NCBI GenBank assembly: GCA_029215795.1
Contig: JARDYH010000007.1
Location: 22,889,763 to 22,953,762 of the forward strand
Reading direction: 5' to 3'
Length of the DNA stretch: 64,000 nt
Origin: Anniella stebbinsi
Taxonomy: Eukaryota; Chordata; Lepidosauria; Squamata; Anniellidae
Part shown: in pieces, positions 22,701 through 33,114 of the stretch
Layout: each line of letters opens with the position of its first letter
Numbering within the stretch: the stretch's first letter is position 1
Program-made: the position numbers and the translations under genes
The notes under the pieces: model-generated
What the model was told of the DNA's origin: nothing
The model's input: only the letters and a program-made list of their open reading frames with translations
Database searches by the model: none

Positions 22701-24149
22701 GAAAACAAGTGTGTGTGAGGGGAAAAGTTGGCTCCGGCTTAGGGTGAGAAAAGTCTTCGAGGAAGGACATTCTCATTAGGATGGGAACAAGAATGGCACA
22801 GTCCTCAAAGGGGACCACATGGCCTTTTCCCAGAGACTGAAAAGCAGAAGGGAATCACATTCCTGCTTCTACCATCACCTAGGGACTACGAGCCCTTGGG
22901 AGGATGCACCCCCTACTTCCCAGGTATAACATCTAGCCAAGGTGGGAGGAACCAGCATCAACCCAAGTGTGAGACCCATGATTAGCCAAAGAAAGAACAG
23001 TTGTACGGTGCTCACTTCGTCATCCATATCAGAAAGAACACTTGACTCCAACTGAGAGTTTCTTTGTGTCTGCAGAAGTGAGTGAACGGAAAAGAATCCT
23101 CTGGTCTCTCCCGTTGGCTTAAGGAACAAGAGTCTTATCCAAGCAAGAACAGCAGCAAGTAAAGATCAGCTTAGCTTGAAGTCACTACCTTCCTTATTCT
23201 GGCCTTGAAAAATCTGATCTCCTATTCCTTTTCCAACCAACCCCATTTGCACCCCTGTAGCTATCATTCTGGAATTTGGTTTGAATGACCCCCTCAGAAG
23301 GGACAACATTTTCATCCAATTATGCCAATGATTTTGAAATGTTATCAGCACTTTCATTTTGTTGTTGTCTTAATCAAAATATGAAGGGACATCTATTTCT
23401 TTATATGTGTTGGATGCCATTTTTTCCTAAGAGGCCTGCAACTACCAATACTGGACTAGAGGGACAAAGAGGTTAATTTGGTATAAGGTACTTTTCTATG
23501 TTCCTAAGATAGTTCGGGGCAGATTCACAACAGACATATGGTGGATGGGCACACAAAAATCCCACCACTTCTCTCCTCCCTCTAGAAACTTTATCCCCTA
23601 ATAGAAGAAGTGATTAAGGTTTCAGTAAATATATGTGAGTTTAGGATTGCAGCCTTAATGTTAGGTATGCCTACCAGACTATTATGATATCCCCCAGGTA
23701 AGGGAGATACCATGAATTGAACGGTGAACTAGCATTCATTGCTTGTTCGGTAACCCTTGTAAAGTTTGCAACTCTGACTATTACATCTCTTTAGCAGCAT
23801 TTGGTCTCAGCCCAAAGTTCTATGGTGTATTGCATTCCAAACCTATTAACAGCAATTTGCTATAGTCCAATTTAGGGATCACTTAAGCATGAAAACCATG
23901 TACAAGGAAATGGAAAATGAAACACTACCAGCAAAAGCATATTTGAATGAACAATATCAGTAATAACATATTTTAAATGTTCCATTAAGTCTGAATTGTT
24001 ATATTTTGGTACTGCTGTTTAATAGCTTCTTATTTCTATAACAAGACTTTGTTTTTATGTTAGTGACATTCTGCCTTTGCATGGAAACTGGAAAGATGTA
24101 CAATAAATAAATAAAATAAAATGCTGTGCCAGAATAATTGGTGTCCAAT
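22701..24149. other. Intergenic, unassigned
   Basis: No gene. A LINE-like AATAAATAAAATAAA tail in sense orientation at about 24100-24120. Confidence 0.45.
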
Positions 24150-24910
24150 ATGAAATGGAAACACCATACCCCGGTGTGGCCGTTGCGGGGGGGGGGGGGG
24201 CGAAGGAGGACGAGGCGTGGAGGAACGCCATTGGTGGCCTCCTTTTCGCACCACAAAGGGAGGGAGGGGGAAAGGAGCCTATATTAAGGCTCCACCCCCT
24301 CCCTTCCCTGCTCTTTGAAATCGCGGCTCCCTCCCTCCCCCCCTGTAGACAGTATGGGAATAAAAATGCCGGTTGTCCTTAGGAAGCCAAGTAGGAATTT
24401 TTTGCTCATAATCTTTCATTGGTTATGAGTTTTTTTGCCTATTTCATACTGTAAGACAGCGGGGGAGTATTAAATAGGAATTAGGTTGTTCAGTTAATTA
24501 GGTCACATTTATGGCTGTTAGGCGCGGGCATCTTCACCTTGGAGAGTGTTGGTGAGCATTCTAAGGCACCTAATGGTGATTGGTAATGCCTGAGGCTCAT
24601 CACCTGCGATTCTTGCGGCCCAGGTGGTGAGATAAGGGTGACCATTGGGGCTAACCCTCCTCACCCACTCGGAGTCTTGAGGCACATGCTGGGGTGACAT
24701 CGGAAAGCCTCCCACGCCAGGGCGTGCTGAAGTTGTACGACACCCCCTGGCCAAGAATGACTCGCCCTATACCGCTTACAATGGTTCTTGACCATGGGTA
24801 GATTGGAGATACCCGCTTAGGTTACCCTTCTGCAATTCATCAATAAATGTGGCCCTGTTTAAACCCAAACTCTGTGTCCGCTTCGTTATTTCCTGAGCTC
24901 CACTTTCCCG
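24150..24910 (+). mobile_element. Possible LTR remnant (GC-rich promoter-like block)
   Basis: A CATTGG box (about 24230), a TATATTAAGG box (about 24281) and two AATAAA signals (about 24359 and 24842) lie in a GC-richer block. It ends with CCACTTTCCCGCA, a plausible CA-type LTR end. A poly-G run is at 24186-24200. There is no paired LTR and no retroviral frame, and the left boundary is unknown. Confidence 0.3.
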
Positions 24911-24960
24911 CAATCTAAACTGATACACTGATTTTATGTTGGTTATTTATTAGGTGTGTT

Positions 24961-25080
24961 AGGGCACAATGCATGTTTAGGCAGAAAAAAGTAATATAAT
25001 TCCCAGCATCCTCAAGACCACATGGGGAATGCTGGGTTGTAGGGCTTTATTCATCCTAAACATGCAAAGGATTGTACCCT
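24961..25080. mobile_element. Inverted-repeat MITE, GCATGTTTAGG family, copy 1
   Basis: The left AGGGCACAATGCATGTTTAG pairs with the right CTAAACATGCAAAGGATTGT and its ACCCT end. Inner words CCCAGCATCC and AATGCTGGG extend the stem. A relative is at 44714-44842. No target duplication was resolved. Confidence 0.6.
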
Positions 25081-25504
25081 TATTTAGTTTTGGGCTCAAC
25101 TATAACTCTAGTGTGCAGAGAGGCCATAACTCAATGTTTTGGGTCCCAAGCTCAGTTCTTGGTGTTTCCTGATGTTGATTGTTTTTTCTGTCTAATTATA
25201 AAATTAGCAAAATAAAAATACAATCACATAATAGTAAAACACATGCATGATCTATACCTGCAAATTGATGTGTTGCACATTTTCAATATATAAGCTCATC
25301 AATTTTCATTATAACCCTATTCCCATTTTCCAAAGAATACGTGAGGTCCCAAAGTGGAGATGGAGCATACACATGCTGGCTTCACCCTCAACTTCCCTGT
25401 GCCCGTTGGGCCCTACCCCTTCACCCCCCCCCAATTTAGCCATATGGAGCTGCTAGCTCTAAAGTTAGGTTCTACTATGTTCAACTGAATGCAAGGAGAA
25501 TTTA
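25081..25504. other. Intergenic, no gene seen
   Basis: AT-rich; the 69-codon frame at 25247-25456 lacks domains. Confidence 0.5.
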
Positions 25505-25885
25505 TTCATCTATTTATTTGCTGCATTTCTATACCGCCCGGTAGCCAAAGCTCTCTGGGCACTTCACAAAAATTAAAACCATCAAATACAATTCAAGGTA
25601 TATAACAGCACAACCAGGATAAAACTGAGCAGCAATGTAGAGATTCGTACACGTTTAAAATATAGATGGCAAAATACAGATGGTAAAATACAGATGGTAA
25701 AATGTTAAAATACTGAGGGGTGAAAAAGATCTTCACCTGGCATCAAAAAGAGTATAAGAGCTTTGGCTATGGGGTGGTATACAAATGTAATGAAATAAAA
25801 TAAAATAAATAAATAAAATAACATACCTCTCTAGGGAGCTCATTCCACAGCCATGGTGCAACAGCAGAAAAGGCCCTCCTTTGCT
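25505..25885 (-). mobile_element. L2-group LINE 3' end, antisense, interrupted
   Basis: On the minus strand the CCCAGAGAGCTTTGGCTACC terminus lies at about 25535-25560. The ATTCCACAG...AAGGCCCTCC coding remnant lies at 25840-25880. A second LINE tail in the opposite orientation (25757-25826) breaks it. Its (TTTA)n-type tail is short. Confidence 0.7.
25757..25826 (+). mobile_element. LINE 3'-terminal fragment inserted in another LINE end
   Basis: GAGCTTTGGCTATGGGGTGG, then TATACAAATGTAATGAAAT and an (AAATA)n tail in plus orientation, lying within the antisense LINE end. It is only about 70 bases long. Confidence 0.7.
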
Positions 25886-25994
25886 GTTAAGAAAAAGCCA
25901 ATATGTATAAGGAGCTGCTACTGCTATTAGAGAACTCCAAAAGCCAGGGGACCAGATAATTCTGATTCACAAATGCATTGGTGAAATTGTAAGA

Positions 25995-26125
25995 CAGGGA
26001 TGGGAACCTTTGGTCCTGAAGATATTGTTGGGCCGCAGCTTCTGTCCTCCCTGACCATTGCTCATGCTGGCTGGAGCTGACTGGATACGGAGTCCAAAAA
26101 CATCTGAAGGAACACAGGCTTACCA
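25995..26125. mobile_element. Decayed CAGGGATGGG hAT-type MITE
   Basis: It starts CAGGGATGGGAACC, holds CTGACCATTGCTCATGCTGG in the centre and AAAAACATCTGAAGG near the right. The right terminus is lost. Related to the better preserved copy at 44442-44577. Confidence 0.6.
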
Positions 26126-28073
26126 CCTAAAGCTCAATATTGTCCATGCTTTCACCAACATCTACTCACTAGCATTTTGAGTGAGGGGCTTTCCCAGTCT
26201 TGTACTGAAACCCTAGTAAACTGCAGCTACTTGAGAGATGGAATTCAGGACATTCTTGTTTTAAATGCTTTGGAGGAGATGTCATATAAGCCTCAAGCAT
26301 AAGGGGAATGAGCCTGAGGCTTCTGTAGCTTCCCACATTGACCATTAACGCAGCCAGAGCTTAGGTATGTAAATTCCTGCATGAGTTCATCAAATCCATC
26401 AGGGACTGAGAAGAGGCAATAGGCTTTGGGAGTAAGGCAGCTGAGTGGACCTTCATTAACTATTATCAAGGGTGATATAAAAGTTATGCAGAAAAAAAGC
26501 AATCCATTCTGACTACCTGATTAAGCCAAGTCTGTCACCCAGACACAAAGTGTGTGATGTCAATTATCCAGTGTGGGCAGGAAAATAGCAGTTCCAGAAC
26601 TGCAAAATGAGAAGTACCACATGCAGCTTCCTTTCTGCAACTCTGCAGGGTGCAGGAAGAGATGGGGAGGAATCGAAGGAGCCGGCCTAACACGAACTTA
26701 TTCAGCTGATACGGCATGAGAAATGTGAAAGAAAAGCAATCGCACAGCTTCCCCAAATGGGGGGGGGGGGAAATCTATATTGCCATGTGCTCACGGTAGA
26801 GAAACCTCTGACTCTGATTGGTTCAGCTAGTGTGGCAGCACGGAATGTTCCGTTGGCTCAGTGAATTGAACAGCTTGCAGTCCAGCTTCTGTGAGCAACA
26901 GGAAAGTTGTCAGTTTAGCAATGATCAAATTTCATACAGGAACAGGCTGAGTGAGGACTAAACTGTCCTGGGATATGGAGGTGGGGTGGGTGGGGCATGG
27001 AACCAAAAGTGGACAAATGGGGTTAAGTAGGCAATGGATTGATTTAGGGGAACATGGCAGTAGGAACAAGGCTTGAATATCAGGACAGAAGATGCAGGGC
27101 AGGAAGGGGCTCCTCAGAGAGAAAATTCAGGAACAAATTCATAGTGCTTAAGATCGTGGATGTTTGTTTATTTTATTTACAATATTTGCATACTGCTCCA
27201 CATCCAAAGATTTCTGAGGGATGAAGAGTGGCCGGCGAGCGGCTGGCTGGGAAATTCCTGGCTGGCAGCCTCTGGAAGGACTCGGGTATATTCAAGCCTG
27301 GGGTTAACATCTTTCTGTAAGACACTGGAAGAACGCCACCCATTTCTTAGACAACCTTCTGCAAAGAAAAATGGGGAACAGTTGCCAACTGAAAGGCCAG
27401 TATTTAAAAAGGGGAGACTTGGACTTTTGTGTAATTTAAAGCCAGAAGGGGAGGGAAGAAGGTGTAATTCCTTGCCCTGAGTTGGAAGTCTGTCTGCTTG
27501 CTTTGCCTCAGCGCTGTAACTGGAGGCAAAGACTTACAAATAAAAGTTGCCTGCACATTGATAGGCTCTTGCGATTATGGTGGGTTCAATGTACCCCTTC
27601 CAGAGGACCCACACACAGCAGGTTATAAATTCAAAAGAAACAAACCTGAAGGAGCATTTTTTAATAAATCTAGAGACTTTTCTTAGCAGAATCTCACACA
27701 TGGCTAAGCACTCATTTTCAAGAAGGGTTTACGTTCTTCTGACTCAAAGGGAAATCTTCTGCCCCATTTGCATGGGAAAGATTGCTACAGCACTCTACTC
27801 TTTCTGCCATTCAGGACTGTGCAGATTTGTATGACTGGGCGGTAGTAAATGAAGCTATTAACAACTAACATCCATATAGCAAAATGTGCCAGAGTGGATA
27901 ATTAAGGATCCATCCATCATATATTTGTAAGAAGCTGGATGAATTGTTATGTGTTAGCATTCCATTGAAATTAATTCAATTAGGATACTTCTAATATGAG
28001 TGGTTTATAAGTATTTTAGCTGTCACTTGTTTGGTACATTTTCTGTGAACTGTAAAGGTGATAACCTATCTCT
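26126..28073. other. Intergenic, unassigned
   Basis: A G-run is at 26760-26770. A weak LINE-terminus-like word (CATACTGCTCCACATCCAAAG) lies near 27189. The 106-codon frame at 27160-27480 has no recognisable domain. I see no splice-flanked exon that can be defended. Confidence 0.45.
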
Positions 28074-28251
28074 GTTTTAACTAGGGGTATGCACGGACAC
28101 CCCAGATCGGATCGGGACCAGGATCGGGACCTCCAATTTTGTCCCGGATCGGATCGGACAAAATCGGAGGCCCCCCGGACTGGATCGGGTCCGATCCCGA
28201 TCCAAAAATTGGACATCCAATTTTTGGATCGGCCACCAATTTTGTTTTCCC

Positions 28252-28301
28252 CATAGACTTGCATTTGGGGAAAGAAAGCTTTTCCCCAATGCAAGTCTAT
28301 G
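28252..28301. repeat. Modified left palindrome of element copy 4
   Basis: Arms CATAGACTTGCATTTGGGGA... and TTTCCCCAATGCAAGTCTAT... pair over about 21 bases with a one-base bulge and a short loop. The other copies have no loop here, so the stem was rebuilt rather than simply decayed. Confidence 0.9.
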
Positions 28302-28508
28302 AGGAAAAAATGGTGGTGGGTGGGTGAGGGGGGCCTAACTCCCTCCTTCCCCCCAGGGCCGTCCACTGTGGACGGCCCCAGCAAGTAAGCCCCCTCCCCT
28401 GTGCTCCTTACCCCCCCTGGGCGTCTGCTTCCATCCGCTGGTGCCCGCAGGCGCCAGCGGATGGAAGCGGATGGCCCCGGGGGGGTAAGCCCCCTCCCCC
28501 TCCCCCTG

Positions 28509-28837
28509 CTTACCTTCCGTGGCCATCTGCTCCCGTCTGCCACTGGCCGCTACTCCGAGCAGGCTTTGCGGCTTGCCCCTAGGTAGCGCGCCAGGTGCAC
28601 TACCTAGGGGCAGGCCGCAAAGACTGCTTGCAGTAGCGGCCAGTGGCAGACGGGAGCAGACGGCCATGGAAGGTAAGCAGGCCACGGGCCCTCCTCCCCC
28701 TTCCCTCCTCCCCCCTGCTTACCTTCGGGGGACGTCCGCTCCCATCTGCTGCTGGCTGCTACTGAGGGCAGGCTTCGCAGCCTGCTCCTGAGTAGTGCGC
28801 CAGTGGCGGACAGGAGCGGACGTCCCTGGAAGGTAAG
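28509..28837. repeat. Two palindromic units, second one reduced
   Basis: Unit one (about 28509-28677) folds around a CCTAGGTAG...CTACCTAGG stem. Unit two (about 28718-28837) lacks most of its second arm. Both keep the CTTACC and GGTAAG boundaries. Confidence 0.85.
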
Positions 28838-29091
28838 CCCCCTGCCCCCGTTGTCCGCTTCCATCGGCAGGCATCCGCTGGCACCCACCAATGGAAGCAG
28901 TGGTGGGCGCCAGCGGGCACCCGCTGATCCTCCGATCCATCCGATCTGGATCGGGACCTTTCCAGATCAGATGGGATTGGATCGAATGATCCAGCGATAA
29001 GATCGGAAATAGAATAATTGTATCCGATTTCCCCTGCATCAGATCCGGATCGTGGATAGGACCCGATCCAGTGCACATCCGTAGTTTTAAC

Positions 29092-30382
29092 TTCTTGTAA
29101 TAACCCATGGTTTATACAAATAAATGTGTGAGTGGGTAGTCTGATCTCCCTTGTGCTGCAGCCAGAGAAGGAACTATCAGCTCAACTATGTCCGGGAATT
29201 TAGTGATCCCGGTTCACTTTCCACAGAGTAAGTGTGCTCCAGAGATCCATGCAAGGAAAAATACTCACACACCAGCAGTTGTCTTCAGTAAAAACTTTAC
29301 TGAGATTCAGTATTTCCTTCAGTATATTTACAGCAATTTTGGTCATCAATATAATACAGGTTACCAGGAAAATCCACATCACATAACATCACCGACAACC
29401 ATCAAACACCAGCATAAAAATAACTATGAGATATTTACAGATATATATACACATTTGAATGGTCAATGACAATGCACAAAATATAGAAAAAACTCCAGGG
29501 GAAAAACCCACTATCTCTTTGACTTTTAGAAACAGTAGATAGAAAAACACTCCCCTGTTAATTGACAACCAGGTGCAATAATCAGTCCTCTGGACACTCT
29601 GCAACTGTCCAGTACATTTTTATTCATCTGATGAGAAATTTTACCTCAACAAACTAAACCAAGTGAAGTGAGGCCCCATTGGGGACCTGGCTGACTCTCA
29701 CAATTTGGCAAGGCCAACGCTTCCTTTAGGCAGAGTGAAGCTATTGCCTCAGGTGGCAGATGCAAGGAGGTGGCACCCCGACGTTGGAAGACAGATATGT
29801 GATCCTTGCAGCCTTCCAGGGATCCCCTAAGCTAGCCTGTTGCCTTCAGGTGTGCTGGAAGGTGAAGTCCCATTGCCAGTCTCAAAGAAAGATGCATCTG
29901 GCAGTCCGCTTGGCTTCTGTACATGGAAAGAGAGGGAACATCATCTTTGCCTCAGGTAGAAAAAGAGTCTTGGGCCAGCCCTGAGACTTGATACCTTGAT
30001 CTGAGCAACTTACACTAAACAGCAATGCAATCTATCTCACTTTACCTATCCAGCCATTACCTGATCTCCTGCCTTTGGGCAGTAGTCCTTGTTTGCTTAA
30101 TCTGGAAACTGATTTCCAGCATAACCTTGAAAATGTCAATTGTCTCTGGCCCTTTAGAACTCAGCCTGCTCATGTCCAAACATGACTTCCAACAGTAGTC
30201 TCTCTCTGAGCTTGGCCAATCCTGACAGATATATATTGGTGGCTGGTATGAAGTACCAGCTCACAGATTTGACACACGTCTGGTTACAGTAAAGTTCATA
30301 ACATGTGAATGGAGCCCGGGGCACTATAAACTATTTTTCCTAACGAACTTCCTTTCCTCTTTACCCATCCCCTGGAGCAAAA

Positions 30383-30385
<3 letters not shown>
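29092..30385. other. Intergenic, unassigned
   Basis: No recognisable gene. The frames at 29188-29469 (+) and 29389-29604 (-) overlap antiparallel. Some text near 29290-29340 is rich in TTTAC words but gives no family match. Confidence 0.45.

Positions 30386-30428
<43 letters not shown>
30386..30428. repeat. (TA)n microsatellite
   Basis: Long alternating AT run. Confidence 0.95.
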
Positions 30429-30430
<2 letters not shown>

Positions 30431-31181
30431 TAGAGTTGGTGGAAAGAGGATATAATGTAATTTGCTATCTCAGAGGTACAATGCCTGCCAGGAGGATTCG
30501 TTCTGTTGCAATTCCAACACAACCTGCTTTGCTGAGGGCTGTGCTGGAAGGCACAATCTAGCCGTATCAGAATGAACCGGAGGCATTTTTCAGCTGCTGC
30601 TTGATATGCAACACTGACAACCCTTTCATCCTCATTTTAATATTCTCTTCTCCACCCCCACTCCAGGACCTGGATAATGTAATAGCTGCATAATCCAGTT
30701 GCCGATTTTGTTTCAAATTTGCCTTCATCTCGTGTCTGTTCTCCTCTTAAGATTATCTGGCTGGTACAGCAGTTCTGTTCATTGGGATAAGAAATGGGTA
30801 AGATGGATTTCTTTTTTTCTTTTACCAGCCTTTAATGGAAACTAATGAAAGGTTTGTCCAGAATTATAGTCAGGAGCAGGAGAGGCGATGGAGCTCTTTT
30901 GTTGCATTTGTCTGCTGCTCCTGCAATGATAATGACAAATGAATGATGTGTATTTCTGCGCTAAACCCCACCATAAAGGGAGGTTGGTAAGAAGGGAAGC
31001 TTCATTTCAGAGATGCTTAATTTTAAGATTTAAAACAGCTCGTTTTGAGTGGCAGGCAGATACCTTACTGCCAGAAAGGAAAAAAGTGAAATCCCAGTCT
31101 TCTGTTCCAAATCACCTGCTCTGATCCTTTGCTTGCCTCTCTATATCGGTGGTGGGCAGACCACAGGCTTGCCAAATCTAC

Positions 31182-31182
<1 letters not shown>
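30429..31182. other. Unique AT-rich sequence, possible conserved non-coding DNA
   Basis: The stretch 30650-31080 is free of recognisable repeats and rich in words such as AATGATAATGACAAATGAAT and TTTAATGGAAACTAATG. This texture is common in vertebrate developmental enhancers. That is an impression only, since conservation cannot be tested here. Confidence 0.2.

Positions 31183-31213
<31 letters not shown>
31183..31213. repeat. (GT)n microsatellite
   Basis: Uninterrupted GT dinucleotides. Confidence 0.95.
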
Positions 31214-31216
<3 letters not shown>

Positions 31217-31779
31217 ACTATAATCCCAACCCTTTGTCAAATATATGGATGCTGTTGAATGCATTTTCTCTTGAAGCGTCATCACACAGAGGAAAATTGT
31301 GTTTGACTACAGTCGCTTCTCTGCCCACGTATTTGTCCCTCATTACTTCCTCTTTTGAAAGAGGAAGTAAACAACTTGCACGTGGCCCATTCAGGGCTCG
31401 TCTTTATCACACTGCTTCTCCTGCACACAGCAAGGGATAGCAACAACTTCTGTCTTTAAAAATAAGTCAACTTACCGGGGTGTTTTTTGTGGTACGAAGA
31501 AGACTAGAAGGGGTGGGAGGTGCGCTGGAGGCAGACGATGCTGTGAGAGGACCTGAGAAAAACTTGTGAGTGCCCAGTAATGAGCGTGCAATAAAACACT
31601 CATCTGATGGGGCTCTTGATCTGCGAATGATATTGCAAGCTTGGACGATGACTGTAGATTGCATCTGAGTCTGTCTTTCTCTTTGGTCCAAAAGTTATGA
31701 ACTGGTAAATCCTGATAAAAAACAAACAAACTGAAACAAATCTCTCTCTCTCCCTCTCGTCTCTCCTCCCTCTAGTCAA
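31214..31779. other. Intergenic, no gene seen
   Basis: A CT-rich run at 31740-31775 precedes the next block. Frames at 31467-31729 (-) lack domains. Confidence 0.45.
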
Positions 31780-32132
31780 GGCTGCCTCTACACAAGAGGT
31801 TTAAAGCTCTTTCAAGTCTCATTAAAAATTTTACCTCTACATGAGCGGAGTGCAAATCGGGAGTTGAGGTGCGTTATCTATCCGATTATGCGCATTATTG
31901 AATGCGCGCTAAATAGCGAGTTTTATTTTGCTCCGGCCGTTAAAGCGCATTTTGACTATGTGAACAAGTGATTCTCCGCATTAACTACTTCTAAAGCGCA
32001 TTTCAAACAACCAGTAAGGCCACCAGTTGTGCGCTCAATTACCTCCTGCGTACAGTCATTTACCATAAAGCGCTTCGGAGAAGATGCGCATAATTGGAGA
32101 ACCAGGTGTCAAACTGAATTCTTGTAGAGGGG
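31780..32132. mobile_element. Candidate MITE with AAAGCGCATT-type repeats
   Basis: The left end CCTCTACACAAG and the right end CTTGTAGAGG are roughly inverse. The interior repeats GCGCATT, GCGCGCT, AAGCGCAT and TGCGCATAATT in both directions, unlike the flanks. No target duplication was resolved. Confidence 0.4.
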
Positions 32133-32775
32133 GTCTATGTATTGAACCTGGGGCCTTCTGCATGCTACCGAGCAGTAGTTCCTCTCACATGGTGGATGGG
32201 CTGCATTTGTGCATTTGGTTGCTGCATTACAAGTTGTGAAAGGCCTTCATTCCTCCTTGAGTTTCAAATTCTTGGCTGGCTTAAAAGCTCTAATAAGAGA
32301 CTGACTCTGATTGCCTTTCCTTTCTTTTCTTTTCTTTTTTATCCACATGAGCAATTCAGGAACATTAAAAAAAAAAGCAGTTTTATTCAATCTGGCTTCC
32401 CCTAGGGTACAAATGGGAGTATGATTCTAGCTACACTTGACAGGGAGATGTCATTATGATACTGTTGTCATTCTCTAGATGCTTGATGAGGATTTAGTAG
32501 GAGCGAACTGCACTCTGGAGGAAAGACAGATTCTGTTTTTACCTGAGGAGACATTTATTTGTAAAGCTAACCAGCTGTTGTTGAAAAATGCAGCTTCTTT
32601 CTAGGGTTACTTATTTATTTTTAAATAGCAGAACACTTTAAATTATGGGCCAAAAGAAATGGGTTATCTCTGTATGGCTTTAATAGATGAACATTTGAAG
32701 AAATATAGCAGCCATAGTGCGGTGTAATGAATTTATGATCAAAATTCTTCTCCTGGATAGATGATGATGATGATG

Positions 32776-32806
<31 letters not shown>

Positions 32807-32983
32807 TAATTACATAACTAATAAAAGACATGCCTGTGAACAAGGTTAAAGGATAACAGCCTAGTGAGATGTTCACTTTTAGGCCTGGCATCCCATAATG
32901 TTAAACATGTTTAAAATGTCCCAAGTTAATTAGGATAGTTCTACAGTTATATCAGTGTATCTTACTCAACACATGGGTTAAGA
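32133..32983. other. Intergenic with (ATA)n
   Basis: Microsatellites GAT/AAT at about 32761-32806. The 87-codon frame at 32142-32405 has no recognisable domain. Confidence 0.5.
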
Positions 32984-33064
32984 ACATAAGAACATAAAAA
33001 GAACCATGCTGGATCAGATCAAGGGTCCATCTAGTCCAGCACTCCGATCACAGAGTGGCCAATC
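32984..33064 (-). mobile_element. CR1-type LINE 3' end, distal part (interrupted)
   Basis: AACATAAGAACATAAAAAGA, CCATGCTGGATCAGATCAAG and GGTCCATCTAGTCCAGCACT match, in the same order, the repeat at 50361-50410. The copy stops at GAGTGGCCAATC, where the L2 insertion begins, and resumes at 34737. Confidence 0.85.
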
Positions 33065-33068
33065 ATAA

Positions 33069-33114
<46 letters not shown>

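Larger units (their letters stand above)
28082..29083 (+). mobile_element. GC-rich non-autonomous hAT element, copy 4 (1002 bp, divergent)
   Basis: The left end TAGGGGTATGCACGGACACC and the right end, the inverse of TACGGATGTGCACTGGATCG, match the family with a few changes. The exact 8-bp repeat GTTTTAAC flanks it (28074-28081 and 29084-29091). It carries a modified left palindrome (28252-28301), one full and one reduced internal unit, and a distinct unit centre (CCTAGGTAGCGCGCC). It appears to be a separate subfamily or an older copy. No transposase. Confidence 0.9.

Noticed and set aside
22070..24910. Complete endogenous retrovirus
   Set aside because: No gag, pol or env frames between the LTR-like blocks, and the two blocks are not similar to each other.
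29092..29640. Possible 3' exon or untranslated region on the minus strand
   Set aside because: Only an AT-rich text with no clear poly-A signal, splice site or protein similarity.
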